A stretch of DNA of 64,000 nt, taken from assembly GCF_964204645.1 (NCBI RefSeq), contig NC_134031.1, forward strand, positions 19,899,307 through 19,963,306, in the 5' to 3' direction. A program made the position numbers and the translations under genes. Below the pieces are notes generated by a model that was given only the letters and a program-made list of their open reading frames with translations, did no database searches and was not told the origin of the DNA. Shown piece after piece: positions 32,795 through 44,930 of the stretch. Each line of letters starts with the position of its first letter. Position 1 is the first letter of the stretch. The stretch comes from Tubulanus polymorphus (lineage: Eukaryota > Nemertea > Palaeonemertea > Tubulaniformes > Tubulanidae).

Positions 32795-33683
32795 TTAGTT
32801 ATTCTTCCCTCGTGGTTTAGATGCAGCGAACTCTAGTTTCTTTTTGGCGAAGAATTCCTCTTCAGTCGGAGCGGGCGGATAACTCGGAACCACTAGTGAC
32901 GGCACTGGAAAAAGGAAGTAGGATTTCTGAGTTTGGTTGAAAATTCCACCATAACAGCCAATCGACGATGAAATGACAATTTTGTTTAGATTGCCCTCTT
33001 ACCGATGCCCCGGGCAGCTATGAAATCTGGGGTGTGGCCGAATCGGGTTGTTTTCTGTTTGCCTTTCCATCGACGGAAAACCTCGTATTGCGGGTAGCAG
33101 TACGATCGTCGAGAAATCGAATCCATCGCATATTCAATCTCGGGGGGAATACCTTATACAGAAAACAATTGAAATTATTGAAATTAGATTGTACCGGGTC
33201 CAGGGTAAACTGAAACAATTATTTCAAAACACAAAATCATAAAGAATTCTACAATAAAATTCTTGCAGATATTGGTTCATTCCTACCTTTGGGCGCATGT
33301 GCGTTCAATAGCCTTTCGATGGGACCGGATGAAAAATTTACTCTGCCTAAATGTTCAATCATTAGCGGGAAAGTAGTTTTGGTCGTGATCGGCGAGGGTT
33401 GCCATATATCAAACGCCTGATGAGTAGAAATGAGGAAATTACAATCACGCCCTCATAGCTAAGGTACATGCAGTAATCCAGAGAAAATGGCTCTCAAACA
33501 TTTTGATACCGTATTGTCTTTGTTGTACGGACTCTGTCTGACCAGACCCTTGGGATGAGGATTGATACGCCTGGTCGGTGATAGGATCCTCGGCAGGCGG
33601 GTTATGGTTTCAGTTTTATTCGTAAAGTCTCGTAATGTAGTTGTTCGAGCCCGATGGAATTTCTTGGTGTAAACGTTGGCCAT
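32795..33683 (-). CDS. Unrecognised small basic protein, four exons
   Basis: Exons 33510-33683, 33287-33416, 33003-33152, 32795-32904 join in phase to 187 residues. I do not recognise the family. Visible features: basic N-terminus (MANVYTKKFHRART), a PHPKGLVRQSPYN motif, AFDIWQPSP, GIPPEIEYAMDSI, a Tyr/Arg/Trp-rich CYPQYEVFRRWKGK, and a Lys-rich tail EEEFFAKKKLEFA. No signal peptide or membrane span. The short, Pro/Tyr/Arg-rich, low-hydrophobicity character recalls axonemal microtubule inner proteins, but that is only an impression. The first donor (ACG|GTATCA) is weak; the others (GTAGGA, GTAAGA) are acceptable. The codon pattern and four consistent junctions argue that the gene is real. Tail-to-tail with NELF-B. 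Confidence 0.72.
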
Positions 33684-34795
33684 CTTTCCATGTTCCCCAC
33701 CATCCGGTCGACGACGACCGTTCCCAAGCGACGGCCGTTACCATGAGAAGATGTATCACAAAGGAATTTCAACTTCCATATTTACTATTTTGATACAAGA
33801 AAGGTCAAGTAGCTTTTGAACTACCAAGCTTGTAAGAAAATTATGTAGGCCTATTCTCCATTTGGAAATGTCCACAGGGGTTGCTTACCAAATTCAATTG
33901 GAATGTGATTACCATGGCCATTTCAAGAAAGAACAAATTTTTTCGAAAATATTTTGTCATTTTGTAGAATGTCATCATTACGAAAATATCTGGACTCAAA
34001 AATGAATACTTCACCGGAGAAATGCAGTAAATTCTTGTTGATCAGATGTTAATATTCTTTTCTGTTTGTTAACAATTTTCGACGTGTGTGCCACTTGAAA
34101 AGAATATGCTCACAGATTCGAAAGGTTTTCGCAATTTTGGCTATTGTGACAAAAAGGACATGAACTGAAACGACTAATTTCATATTATATTCAGAAGTGA
34201 TGATTTCTGAGAGATTCTGACTTTGTATCACTTTAAGTCTTTCATTATCCTCTAAGCGATCTTCATTCAACATTTGCATCTTTAACGAATAGATTGATTA
34301 AAGCGCAAGACATCGTTTTTTTAGATAGAATTTCGCTTTTTAATTCGAATATTAATTCATAATTACAAAGAACAAATAAAGGATAAAATCAATGAATATA
34401 TTATTGAATAAAAGTCGATCGAAGCCATTAGTTCATCATACATTTGATTGTAGTTAGGCTGATTTGATTTGAGATCTTAGCAAGAGATTTATTAAAATCT
34501 TTACTCATTTACATTCTTATTGAATCGTCTGCCAACCCTTGAAGCACCGACTACACCTGCTATTTTCGAGTCCCTGATTTCCCCTAAAAATGGCAAATAT
34601 CTTGAGTAGAATATAGAGCAAGATAATATCTGTAGACATGAACCCGAAATGAATAAGTAATCGACTCTCTAAAGGAAAATTTAAAAAGACTGCAGAAAAT
34701 TAATCATATTTCGTGCATGACATTAAAAAAGTAACTTTATCCGTGGCATTGTGAAAACCCGTAACGATCCAACACCTATTTTCCAAATGAAGCGA
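33684..34795. other. Intergenic, upstream of the small gene and downstream of GPCR 2
   Basis: AT-rich. Contains the likely promoter of the 33.6 kb gene and the GPCR 2 3' UTR. No supported feature; a 76-codon minus frame at 34049-34279 has no recognisable product. Confidence 0.6.
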
Positions 34796-35833
34796 TCAAT
34801 GCAGATGCCACATCGGACCAGATATCTCAGGTTTACGCTTTGGTTTTATGCAAGGTGTAGTTTTTGAGATGATATCCAAGCTTATGCTGCGTTCGACAGG
34901 ATTTTCTTTCGCGGAGAACAAGATACCGTATGTCAGACCATTCAGCACTGTCTTGTAGGTTCTTCGAAAATTTTTGTTCATCAACGGGTACATGACGTGA
35001 TTGACACAAGCGTTCGAGATCGCCATCCAACCGACTGTTCGTTTAGTGGCGAACGTGCCAGTTTTGTCCATCACCAGTAACCAAATCACCCATGGCATGA
35101 ATAAAATCGCGAATAAAATTGCCGACGCGAACATCATTCTAATAGCTCGCCATTCCCTCAAAGAAAGCAGACGCTTATTGCAAATGGTATCGCGACGATG
35201 GATTCGCATGCGAACCCGTTTCATTTTGTAACAGATCAGAGAATACACGGAAAACGCCAGCGATATCGGTAGAAATGTTCCGAACAAGAGGGAGACGATC
35301 TTTGATTTATCATTTTCTTTAGTGACGAAACACGTCATTAAGTATGAACAATGGCCGAACTTAATTGTACTAGTAGCGTAAAGGCTACCGAGATACACAA
35401 ACCAAAATAACCATGTGGCAATGATCGCGATCAATATGAAACAGCGGTTGAAATATCTTCTGTAAAAACCAGGACGACATATTCTAAAATATCTATCGAT
35501 TGCAATCATCATCACGGCGGAACCGCTCTCACCGAGTGTCGCGTAAAGAATCGTCCCAAGAAATATGCAGACGTTGTCATCGTACGGTGTATTATTTCTG
35601 ATTATTGAAATGAAAATAGTTGGGATAATCACTATCGTAATCGACATATCAGTTACGGCTACATTGGCCAAAAGAACGCCGGTTTGATCGCGAAGTCTTT
35701 CATCGACTTTTATCGCCCCGAAAACCAACACACCGCCCAGTGTTCCTATTATGAATAAAAATGCGCAGAATATTCCAAATATCATTCGAGCTGCGTCCGA
35801 ATCTTCACCGGTTGTTGAACAATTATTTACCAT
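34796..35833 (-). CDS. Rhodopsin-class GPCR, intronless, orphan (melatonin/amine-like layout)
   Basis: 345 residues in one exon from the first ATG (MVNNCSTT, with an N-glycosylation site). The frame is open 42 codons further upstream, but only from a TTG. Seven membrane segments: TM1 with GTLGGVLVFGAI, TM2 LANVAVTDMSI, TM3 preceded by VCIFLG and ending AIDRYFRICRP (intact DRY), TM4 with W, TM5, TM6 FAILFMPWVIW, TM7 NACVNHVMYPLMNKNFRR. The TM3 Cys and an ECL2 Cys (GHCSYLMTC) are both present. The third intracellular loop is short and basic. The DRYxxICRP and NxxxYPLMN patterns resemble invertebrate melatonin-like or moody-like orphans; ligand unknown. It does not look like a recent copy of the receptor at 27 kb. 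Confidence 0.87.
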   Translation of the reverse strand: MVNNCSTTGEDSDAARMIFGIFCAFLFIIGTLGGVLVFGAIKVDERLRDQTGVLLANVAVTDMSITIVIIPTIFISIIRNNTPYDDNVCIFLGTILYATLGESGSAVMMIAIDRYFRICRPGFYRRYFNRCFILIAIIATWLFWFVYLGSLYATSTIKFGHCSYLMTCFVTKENDKSKIVSLLFGTFLPISLAFSVYSLICYKMKRVRMRIHRRDTICNKRLLSLREWRAIRMMFASAILFAILFMPWVIWLLVMDKTGTFATKRTVGWMAISNACVNHVMYPLMNKNFRRTYKTVLNGLTYGILFSAKENPVERSISLDIISKTTPCIKPKRKPEISGPMWHLH

Positions 35834-36399
35834 GTTGTGCTGTGTTGTCGATGGCAATAGATGATGCAAAATTTCGATGATCGGACGGCTCGATTCGAAA
35901 GACCTTGTGTGCGGCGAGTGACTGAAAATGTTTGTGCTCGACGATCGACAAAAAAACAATAAAGAAACACAAAAAAATGATCAAGGAAGTATGACTAACC
36001 AAGTATTAGACTATGGAACGAGGAAGCATTGAACACCATCAGTAATTATATTTTGTGGTATTTCCTTGAATGCCCACGACAAAGTACAAAGTAAGGGCTT
36101 CATTTTCTCGTATTCATTGTGTTAGTTTAATACGGAAACTCCCTCATAGCCGTTGGAATATCTATAATTCATATATTTCATAAAAATCCTATCGTTCCCT
36201 CATTGGCGGTCTCTCGGCTGCGAAAGGTTGAAAGCCTGTTTTGGGCGATGGCTATAGTGACATCGCTTATCTCGTAATACTTCGACAGCTCAACAAATCG
36301 GTCATACATTAGCACCAACAACAGTCTATGGGTCCGATGTGAAGTGTAAAGCTGTAATGCGGTTGAAAAAATTGACATTATCATTCTTTTAGTCTATTT

Positions 36400-36500
36400 C
36401 TCACACCTGATGATGATCTCTGGGGTGAGATCGAAACGTCGTGTATTTTATATATTTTAGATTGTTCGACTAAATAAATTCTTGGTTTGAAAATTCTTTT
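36400..36500 (+). mobile_element. Penelope-like element tail with hammerhead-like fold
   Basis: CTGATGA (36407-36413) is followed by the stem GATCTC/GAGATC around TGGGGT, then GAAAC (36433-36437), with ACAC/GTGT flanks that can pair. Then comes an AT-rich run and AATAAATTC. This order (CTGATGA, stem, GAAACGTCG, AATAAA) is common at ends of Penelope-like retroelements, which carry hammerhead-type ribozymes. One extra T between core and stem makes activity doubtful. No reverse transcriptase seen. Confidence 0.45.
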
Positions 36501-39500
36501 AATCTTATTGGCATTATCATGTTTTTTTTCGATATTGTTCAAGCCTGTCCTTGCACCAGTTGGTGGGGAACATTGGGTTGGAAAAAGGAAGTAGATTGCA
36601 AGATGTTAGAAAACCACTGGGAGGCAAAAACATTAGTAAGAGTTGTGACGAATAAAAAATTTCAAAATCAATCATACAACAATATCTAGGTATATACTCG
36701 ATGAATTATAATGTAAGTTCCTTAAACACGTGGACTATATTCAAAAACAGTCCAACCACTTAAAATATTCAACTTAAATGCTCGAATTTCTTGTTTTTAC
36801 TATAGGATTTAGAAGAGGTGGTCTGTGCCCTTTCCTGCGTTGATGTATCAATATTTTTGATTTTAATTGGATTGAACTTTTTGATACAGCCGTTGCACAA
36901 CAAATTCTCTAGCGAGTGAATCGTTACAGTCGATATTAAACAAATTATTTCATCAATTGATACTACAGCCGCTACGAAACAAATTATTCCCGCGGCGGTT
37001 TAAATCATTTCCTGGTTTCGAAACCCGGTTTCGAAATCTCGAAATCACCCATCGCATTCCGCTGATTCAATAGTTGTGGATTAATTGGGGTACACTTTCA
37101 GCAGGCAATCTATCACCAATGGTTACCAACCCTTCCTGGTAGAAATTTATGTTAACGGCGCTATCTGGTAAAACTAGGTCCATCCTATCTGCCAATCTGG
37201 TTGGTGGTAAGTAGTAGGGTAGTAGTACTAGTAAGCAAGTAGTAGGATAAAAGAAAGTTAATTCTTCAGTAATGGAACGCCACTCGTCAGACAGGTTCTA
37301 ATCTAAAAACCTGTAAGCTTAGCAGTCTGGGTTGATACAGTACTGCTGGCCTGGGGGTGTATCAATCATTGCATGCTATTAAACACTATTCTTTATCGTA
37401 AATTTATCATTTGAAATTGTTTACTGTAGTAGCCTAGTCCTAGTAGAACAGAATGTAAGGCTGGCTTCAAAGACTTCATTTACTACAATTCAAAGAAACC
37501 AGTGGAAGAACCTCTGCAGCCTTTAGAATTCCCTTTTATGTCTATCTACAATAGGGAATAATTAGTTAATTAATGGATTGTGCTTATTCATTAGAATTCA
37601 TCAGTATTTATTATGGAAACGAGAAGAATAGGCTATGACATGTTCATCCCGCACCCCCATCCCTGCTGCAATACGGCATTCATGAAAATATGTCTGTTTT
37701 ATGATCGTCTGACTGAAGAGACACGATACACAGTATTGTAGTAGTGCGTATTGAAATGCACTCGATCGGTCGTTGTTCATGATTGTCTCAGATTGTGTTA
37801 TATATATATATATGAATGTAGTAGTGGCATGTGGTTTGTGACTGGTATATAGTCTTTAAGTGTGCCACTGTTCACGCATGTACTGTGTATATATTCTACA
37901 TTCGTTCTCTCAAGACGCGTTACTGTTCTGGATTATGATTAAGATTAACAGGGATTAAGTCGGATTCATATATAGTCGGAATCTAGCCTTAGACACTCAA
38001 AACTGAAAGTAAGTGATTTTTTCATTGCACGCTCAATGAATTATTTTTTATCCGAGTCCGGGTAGTTTTTATTACTTCTTAAGATTATTAAGTAAATCAC
38101 AATGTTTTACTCATAGGTACTTTTCTCTAAGCTGTTCTAGACTTAAATATGTATGTAGGGCTTTGCTAAGTAATTTTTCTTGAAATTACAAAATTTAGAT
38201 TATGTTTACTGTATGTAAGGTGAAGGTTTTTCCAAAAATATATTCCATATTTTCACCATAATGATACCAAAAAAAGATGAATTAGGTTTTAGGAAAAAAA
38301 AGCTATATTAACTATATAGAAAGAAAAGCTATTAAGGGATTTGAGCCATCTTCGAAAACTTTTTTGAACATTTTGAACATACAACTTTGTAAGTTAATCA
38401 AAATCGTAATTATTTATGAGGTTTTATTTTTCAACTGGATTTGATGGTCACTTGTCTGTGTTTGTTTGGAATGATCATTCGACTTCATCATTCAATTTCA
38501 AATCGTTACTCCAAGGCGTATGGAAAAAAACTGAAATAGCTAGCTCTATATGATCGTGGAATTCAAAGTTAAGACAAATAATATTCATAAATTGATCGAC
38601 ATCATAAAATTGAATTCATAATGAAATTCTTTACAATCAGTTTCAGACGAGGTGTGATAATCGTGTGTATAGTTCTTAACAAGAACTAATTACTGTTTTA
38701 TTGCCTTCTTTATTCAGTCATTGAAAAGCTGCGATGCTTTTATATTTTTCTAATGTATCGAACGAAAATACCTCAGTAATTTTGTTACAATACACGACGA
38801 CATTGGTCGAATTATTTATTAACGTTCACTCGTATTTTTATTGCTAAAAGAGAAACGTGATACGTCTCCTCTCGACCTCTTCGGAATTTCTACCATTTTT
38901 GAATGATAGATCTTCGCTTGTATCCGATTCAATAGATAGATATTTATTTGTGCGAAAAAACTGACTGCGCTGACAAAAGATTTCACCATATTTTGGAAAG
39001 TTTCGGAACATCGGAGAAGCTATGGAAATTTGTTTATTTTATTTATGCCTATGAAAAATCAGAAAATAGTCTCAAAATAATATTTTCCTTCTATTTAGAA
39101 TTTTACCTAGATGTCTTACTACACATGTCATTTTGATAACAAACTTGGCGAATGGTATCGATATTTGGCACTTATTTACTTCGAATGAGTCTACATTGCC
39201 TGAAGTGTTAGAAGTAACGATCTTATAGAGATTTAACAGTGGGTAATTAACAATTAGAAATATCTATAACGATCTGAATGATTTGAAGGCCTAGAATACA
39301 TTGATTTCTGCATTAACGGTTTATCAGTGATTTACCTATAATGGATTCATATCAGATTTATTTAGACCTTGGAGTGAACATCTTGACGTCTTGAAGTCAA
39401 GATGATTACTTTCAGACCGCAGTCGATCAGATTCTAAAACTAATATTTACCATCAGAAATTAAATATATAGGCCTACTCAATATTGTTCGTTGAGCAGTA

Positions 39501-39854
39501 AATTTGTGGACATAAATCAGGACATCATTGACCGTACTATGAACTATGAAATGTAAATCTGTATGATTTTAGCCAGTCCAAGTTTGTTGTATTGTTAGCA
39601 GGGCTTCCTGCGAACGAACGTGCCTGAGTACGACTCTCGTTTCTTGGCACTATTTTTGTTTACTATTATTGGTCTAGGCGACCTGACATTTAGTCGGCTC
39701 ATCAATGTTTACTAGAGGATTATGAGCGAAGGTATAATGATTAGGATTTTAGTAACATTCATTTTAAGTCACACGTGATATGTCAGTTCTGGGCCTGTCA
39801 TTTATTTCAAGGTGTAAGGCTGTTCTGTAGCTAATCTAGCTGGGATCACAAGGG

Positions 39855-40040
39855 AAGGATTTGGCCGGGGTCAAACTGGCCCAGACCCAAGTAATTAGGC
39901 CTGTTATCAAAATTTGGCACAGGCCTGGCTCGAGGATTTTTGTGAAACATTCATGCACACATTGGCACCAACAGTTGACCTGGGCCTAATGTGGCACGCG
40001 CCAAAAATGCTGTGATCGTTGCTTAGAATATGAAAGAAGT
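39855..40040 (+). repeat. Dispersed repeat, GCCAAAAATGCT family, second copy
   Basis: AAACTGGCCCAGACCC, ATTTGGCACAGGCCTGGC and GGCACGCGCCAAAAATGCTG then TGATCGTTGCTTAG. Matches the order of blocks at 21565-21760. Confidence 0.5.
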
Positions 40041-41797
40041 TTATTTTTTGTCTGATATAAGTGATCATTTTTTGCCCTACTATAATATACTGATAGTACC
40101 CTATAGATTCTATGAATAGTTCTAATCATATCTTCAGGTTAGAGTTTGCGGTTTGGTACTTCCCCTGGCCCCTGGGGCTTACGCAAAAAGATATGATCGG
40201 TTAAGACCGTTGACTTACAAAAATTTCTGGGTCAAGAATATGAAAAAAAACCTAATTCGGCAACAGTTGCTGGTCGTTGATAGAATTGAAATCTTATCCA
40301 TTTCTCAAGTGTAGCTGTCATTCTGTTTAAGGCTATCATTTGGTATTGAAAGTGAAAATACTTACAATCCAGCGGAGAAAAATATCAATTTTCAGTTTTG
40401 AAAGCATGAAAACATAACAGTTTACCTAAACTTGAGTACCGCAACGCGCAACAACGCATAAACAAATGATTTTTAATCGAATTTGTAAATTTCACTTCCT
40501 CTCAGCGTTGATGATCAATCATCTCAGTTGCTCTTATCACGGCGCTGGTACCAGTAGTCCGAGTAGTCAAATATCGCATTCAGCAAGCTATTGCAGGCAA
40601 TGATTATATATCACTTCACCTCACACCTCTCTCGCTCTTTTCTAAACTCAGAATTTTAAATACATATGAATAGAATATACATAAATTCTTATACGAATCA
40701 CCTTTTTGATTTGGTATATTATTTTGCGAAGCAGACATGCTCGGTGAATTAATTCTAAATGTTTGTTTTATGTTCAAATTATTTTTCTTCCGTCGTGGTC
40801 GACATCAAGCAGTTGTTTTCCTCTCTCATTGTGAGCTATTGACTGAAACTTTTCATTTAGTAGAAATTGTTAATAGTAATGTCACCGATGTTGTAGGTTT
40901 CTTTCTTCTTTTCATATTTCAAGACTTCCTGGAAAATTCGTCCATTTGTCTTGAACCATATATATATAGATATATATATAATTAGTTTATTGTCATCTTT
41001 TATACATAAATAAAAGCCAGCCTATATAGGCTTACAAGACAAAAAGGAGTTCTGTTGGTTAAATGTACCAATTATTATACGTCTTGGCTTGTACTAACGG
41101 CAAGACCTCAATTCGTTCAACCATCGGGGTCATTAGAATAAGATGTCCTTGTTTCACCTTTTCACTCTTCAAACAGTTATTAAGCTATTGTCGTAGAAAA
41201 TTACCAGAAAAGAATAAAAAACTAATTTGCCTTCGTTTTTATTACGCCACCCAAGCATTTTAACGATCGTCCTTTCTGCTGGACAAATAAACCTATATTG
41301 TTTTCTGTTCAGAATTGTTCGGTTTGATTTCCTGTTCTACATTCTTCTCTGCATTGGTGAAAGTCTTATGTATTAAATATAGATCAATTATTCGATACTT
41401 AACCCTTTTATAGCTGTGTTAGAGACTCATATTATCGCGATTAAGCCTCTGGTTTTATAGTGACATGAAATTTACCATCAGGGAATATTTGAAATTTTTA
41501 GTTTGATGGCTGATAATCACGTTATTACCTTGAATGAAAATATTTCCAAATTCCGTCAGTGAATTAAAGTAGGTTTTTCATAATTTTTTCTTAGTTAAAA
41601 GGGTTACTCTACATCAATATATAAATTGATTTAAAACATTTCTGGAACTGGCAGCAAAAAGGTTCAAAGTCCTTTCCAGATTTCTTTCATGTCATGAAAT
41701 ATTTCTCATATTCAGAATGATATTGTGTACGAAAAATATTTCGCGTGCCATTTATGAAAAGCTTTTTAAATTACAGATCACTGACGATACAGTACTG

Positions 41798-41872
41798 TCT
41801 ATAGTCTACCTATAGTCTGTCTATAGTCTACCTATAGCCTACCTATAGTCTACCTATAGTCTACCTATAGTC
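41798..41872 (+). repeat. 11-bp tandem repeat
   Basis: About seven units of TCTACCTATAG with CTGTCTATAG and CCTACCTATAG variants. Confidence 0.9.
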
Positions 41873-42179
41873 CTCTGATTTGTAGTGATTTCTTATGGAT
41901 AGAATGTTCCAACGTGTATAGATTATTAATTAAATGAATTTTAAGTATTCAATTGAAATGAACTATTCACACTTATTTCTCTACGTGGACTTCGAAGCTT
42001 TTTCAGCATTTTATTTTGAATGAAAAGAAATCCATACATCATTTGTAGATAAAACCACCCGGACCTGGTTTTATAGCTCTAAGTTGAGTTTCACTGTGAC
42101 TGTTACAGTTAGATCATACCAAACGCTCACTCTAGTCTGGGTAAAATTGGTCCATTCCGTCTTAAAACTGACCAATTCA

Positions 42180-42330
42180 AAGCCTGACCGGAAATTACTT
42201 ATCCTGGTCATATTTTCAATTTGAGAAGGGACCATTTATTTGTGGAGGAATGGAAACTTAGCTTGAATTGCCTGTCAATCAGAGTTGTATTTAGCTGGAC
42301 CATTGATAACAAATGATTTAAAAACGAGAA
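42180..42330 (-). repeat. Dispersed repeat, GGTCCAGCTAAA family
   Basis: On the minus strand reads GGTCCAGCTAAATACAACTC then TGATTGACAGG. Other copies: 44274 (+), about 60635 (+) and a fragment at 18308 (+). Confidence 0.6.
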
Positions 42331-42489
42331 TTTCGCATGTGAGAGTTTTGACAAACGGCTAATACATATGTATAGGAGATGCATTAAATCATGGTCCGAT
42401 ATTCTGATCATATTTAGTATGATAATAAAAAAGTGTATTTACTGATTTATATGTTCGAGAAATAGTGATAAATTTTCATCAGTATTTTA

Positions 42490-42740
42490 GCAGCACCGCG
42501 ACATCTCTCGCTGTCTGGCGGTCGGTCTTCGGTATAACAAGAGAGAAATGAGCAAATAACATCCGTCGTGTCACGAATTGAGTTGACCTTTAAAGTAACG
42601 GTTATCTGTGAAATGTCAGACGCCACTCGGGGATTCGTCATCAACCTGAAGATAATGCGTCCCGTGACACCGGGTCCCATCTTTCTACACCTGCTTCGTA
42701 CCGAGTTAAACACCTTCGTTAACGCGAGATTTCTTCTCGG
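42490..42740 (+). other. CpG-rich candidate exon with 43-codon open frame
   Basis: TATTTTAG acceptor at 42489, CpG-rich body, then donor GG|GTAAAT at 42741. Inside, 42613-42744 encodes MSDATRGFVINLK and ends RFLLG before TAA, or splices out in phase 2. Third-position GC is high, as in the real exons here. Two short upstream ATGs precede it. I cannot tie it to a gene; it could be a 5' exon of the RhoGEF or a separate small gene. Confidence 0.25.
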
Positions 42741-44254
42741 GTAAATTTACATTTTCTCGAATATCAGTTTCGTGAAATTTTGTGTAATTAACTTTGTCAT
42801 ATCGGTATAATACCGGATTGGATGTTCATGAGTGCTCGAATTCGCTGAATTGCACTTTAAATGTAAATGTCGCGATTCGTTAATCATTTTGAGGTATATT
42901 GAACTTTTCGAGCGCCCACGGGAATGAAATGAATGATGAGGTTTTTTTGTTTATCATTTTATCTCTGTAATCCACGGTCTATTGATGCAAATGGTTAAAC
43001 ACACTTTTTGAGTTGTTATTTACGATCATTCGGTTCTAAATGATCTGAATCAAAGCCACGATATAAAACTAAAAGAATGAAAAATTAGTTAAAAGATTGA
43101 ATTTTCAGGTTTCAATTGAAAACTATCATCAAGGAATTCATTGCGGTTTTGACACTTCAGATTCTATTTGCGACATGCAGTAATTTTCTACCTCACTCTA
43201 AATCAAAGTGTGTTTGTGTACTAGAAATCCTAAGAAAACCTATGTTAATTAGTGATCATTTTCCAAGGTTGGGAAAGTTATGAAATTTTCATGTCTGAAG
43301 CTATGAAAAAGCTATCGAATTATATGGAACATTTTGAATATAGTCTGGATGATTTTTCTTATGGTTATAGTACTGTAGGACTAGTATATCTATTTTCATA
43401 AACGTTCAATCCTGCCTTGTGGGCATAAGCTCATGTCTCATTTAGCAGTTATCAAAATTTGGTTATTTTGCCCTGGATAAAGATATGCAAAGCCAATGAC
43501 TGCAAATGGTACATACCCTGTTTTTTCTGTAGAGTACCTTTAAAAGGTAAATGGTAAATATTGTTAGAAATGATGAAACTGAGTCGCTATAGCCAAACTC
43601 TAAACATAGCAATTAAGTAATTTTGTCGGGGAGATATGATTGAATTAGCCGATATTAACTAATTATACAGGTCTCCACTCATGCACAGTCCTGATGGATA
43701 GAGGAAGTGATTTGTGCTAATAACCCAGGTCCCTTGATGAATACCATCTCCACAACTGCACCTGGGGTAACATTTTGCTTTTGTCAATAACGAAAGCGCT
43801 GGCATTGTTTTCTTTAAACTTTTTCATGGCAAAAGACTAGTCAATTTTTTGAAGGGGGGGAATGCTTCGACTGTAAATCATGCTTTTTTGTTGGCTTTTT
43901 ACTTAAGATACTGAATAAAACTGTTGGGTTGTTTAAGAAATCGAACTTTCCGCTCTGTGACCTTTCTGTATTTGTGTATTAAAGCGTTTTTATCCGCCCA
44001 TGCAGTCTTCAGCTTTGTTGTTATTCTGAAATGACACTTTTGCCCGCCGGCTATTGTGTATTCAGCCTGTCATTGTAAACTTTCTGCATCAATTGATTAT
44101 TCAGTTTTCATCTAGTCAAAACCTACAACTGGACGTAAGGAAATAAATCTCCAACCGCATGGCGTTCACACTATCGCTAGTTAGCAGTTCGTAGGTCCGT
44201 CCTAATTCGGAACGGAACAATTTAAAATGGACAAAATCAATGAACATTTTTGAA

Positions 44255-44345
44255 TCAGCTGTTATCTCTGGTCCAGCTAAACGCAACACTGTGATTGACA
44301 GGAAGAGATGTTCCTATTCACTGAAAAATGGTCCATTCTAGAATT
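44255..44345 (+). repeat. Dispersed repeat, GGTCCAGCTAAA family
   Basis: GGTCCAGCTAAACGCAACAC, GTGATTGACAGG, CTATTCACTG, AATGGTCCATTC. Aligns with the reverse complement of 42230-42330 and with 60625-60682. Confidence 0.6.
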
Positions 44346-44930
44346 TAGAACATACCAATTTAGAAAGTACTTTTCCTATTATGAAAACTCGGTTCGTCCG
44401 GTCGGTCTAAACAGACCAAATTATAAATACTGTAGTGAATACAGCGGTTATTCTTTATACAAATAATTTCCTGGTTGGTTCGAGTCAATTGTCAAGTTGA
44501 AATAGTAGTTGTATTAGCTGAATATATTGATATTTCTGATAATTCTGTTATTGATGTCGACTCCAACTGAGATGAATCTGTGAGGATTTTCAGTATCTCG
44601 CTGTGAGCCTCTGAGGCACCAGATGCAACAAAATCGTTTGTACTCTGTGAACAATGTTAAATGTGTGTTGTTGTCCGGACTTGGATAGAGACGATTGATT
44701 ACACAATCTTCAGTATCTGCAATTAGCAAAACGAAGCTGTATCTGAAATCTCTCATCAGTAATGTTTTTGTTACAGTAGTAATGACTGCGATGAATTTAG
44801 ATCAGTTGTTGTGAGATTCACTGTTCGTTCGTTCTGCGGGGATTTGTTTCATTACGGTGTTGAATATTTTTCAACTCTCTTTTTACAGAATGTTTTTATT
44901 GGATGATGAAATACAATAAAACTACGCACG

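Larger units (their letters stand above)
35834..44889. other. Large gene-poor interval before the RhoGEF gene
   Basis: About 9 kb without a confident gene. It includes the GPCR 2 upstream region, a Penelope-like tail (36400-36500), a (TA)n run at 37799-37814, a possible 5' non-coding exon ending near 38008 at GTAAGT, repeats at 39855-40040, 41798-41872 and 42180-42330, and a CpG-rich candidate exon at 42490-42740. The RhoGEF coding start exon begins with an acceptor (AG at 44887-44888), so its promoter and 5' UTR exons probably lie here. Confidence 0.55.

Noticed and set aside
35834-35959. 42-residue N-terminal extension of GPCR 2
   Set aside because: Begins at TTG; first ATG is 35833, directly before an N-glycosylation site.
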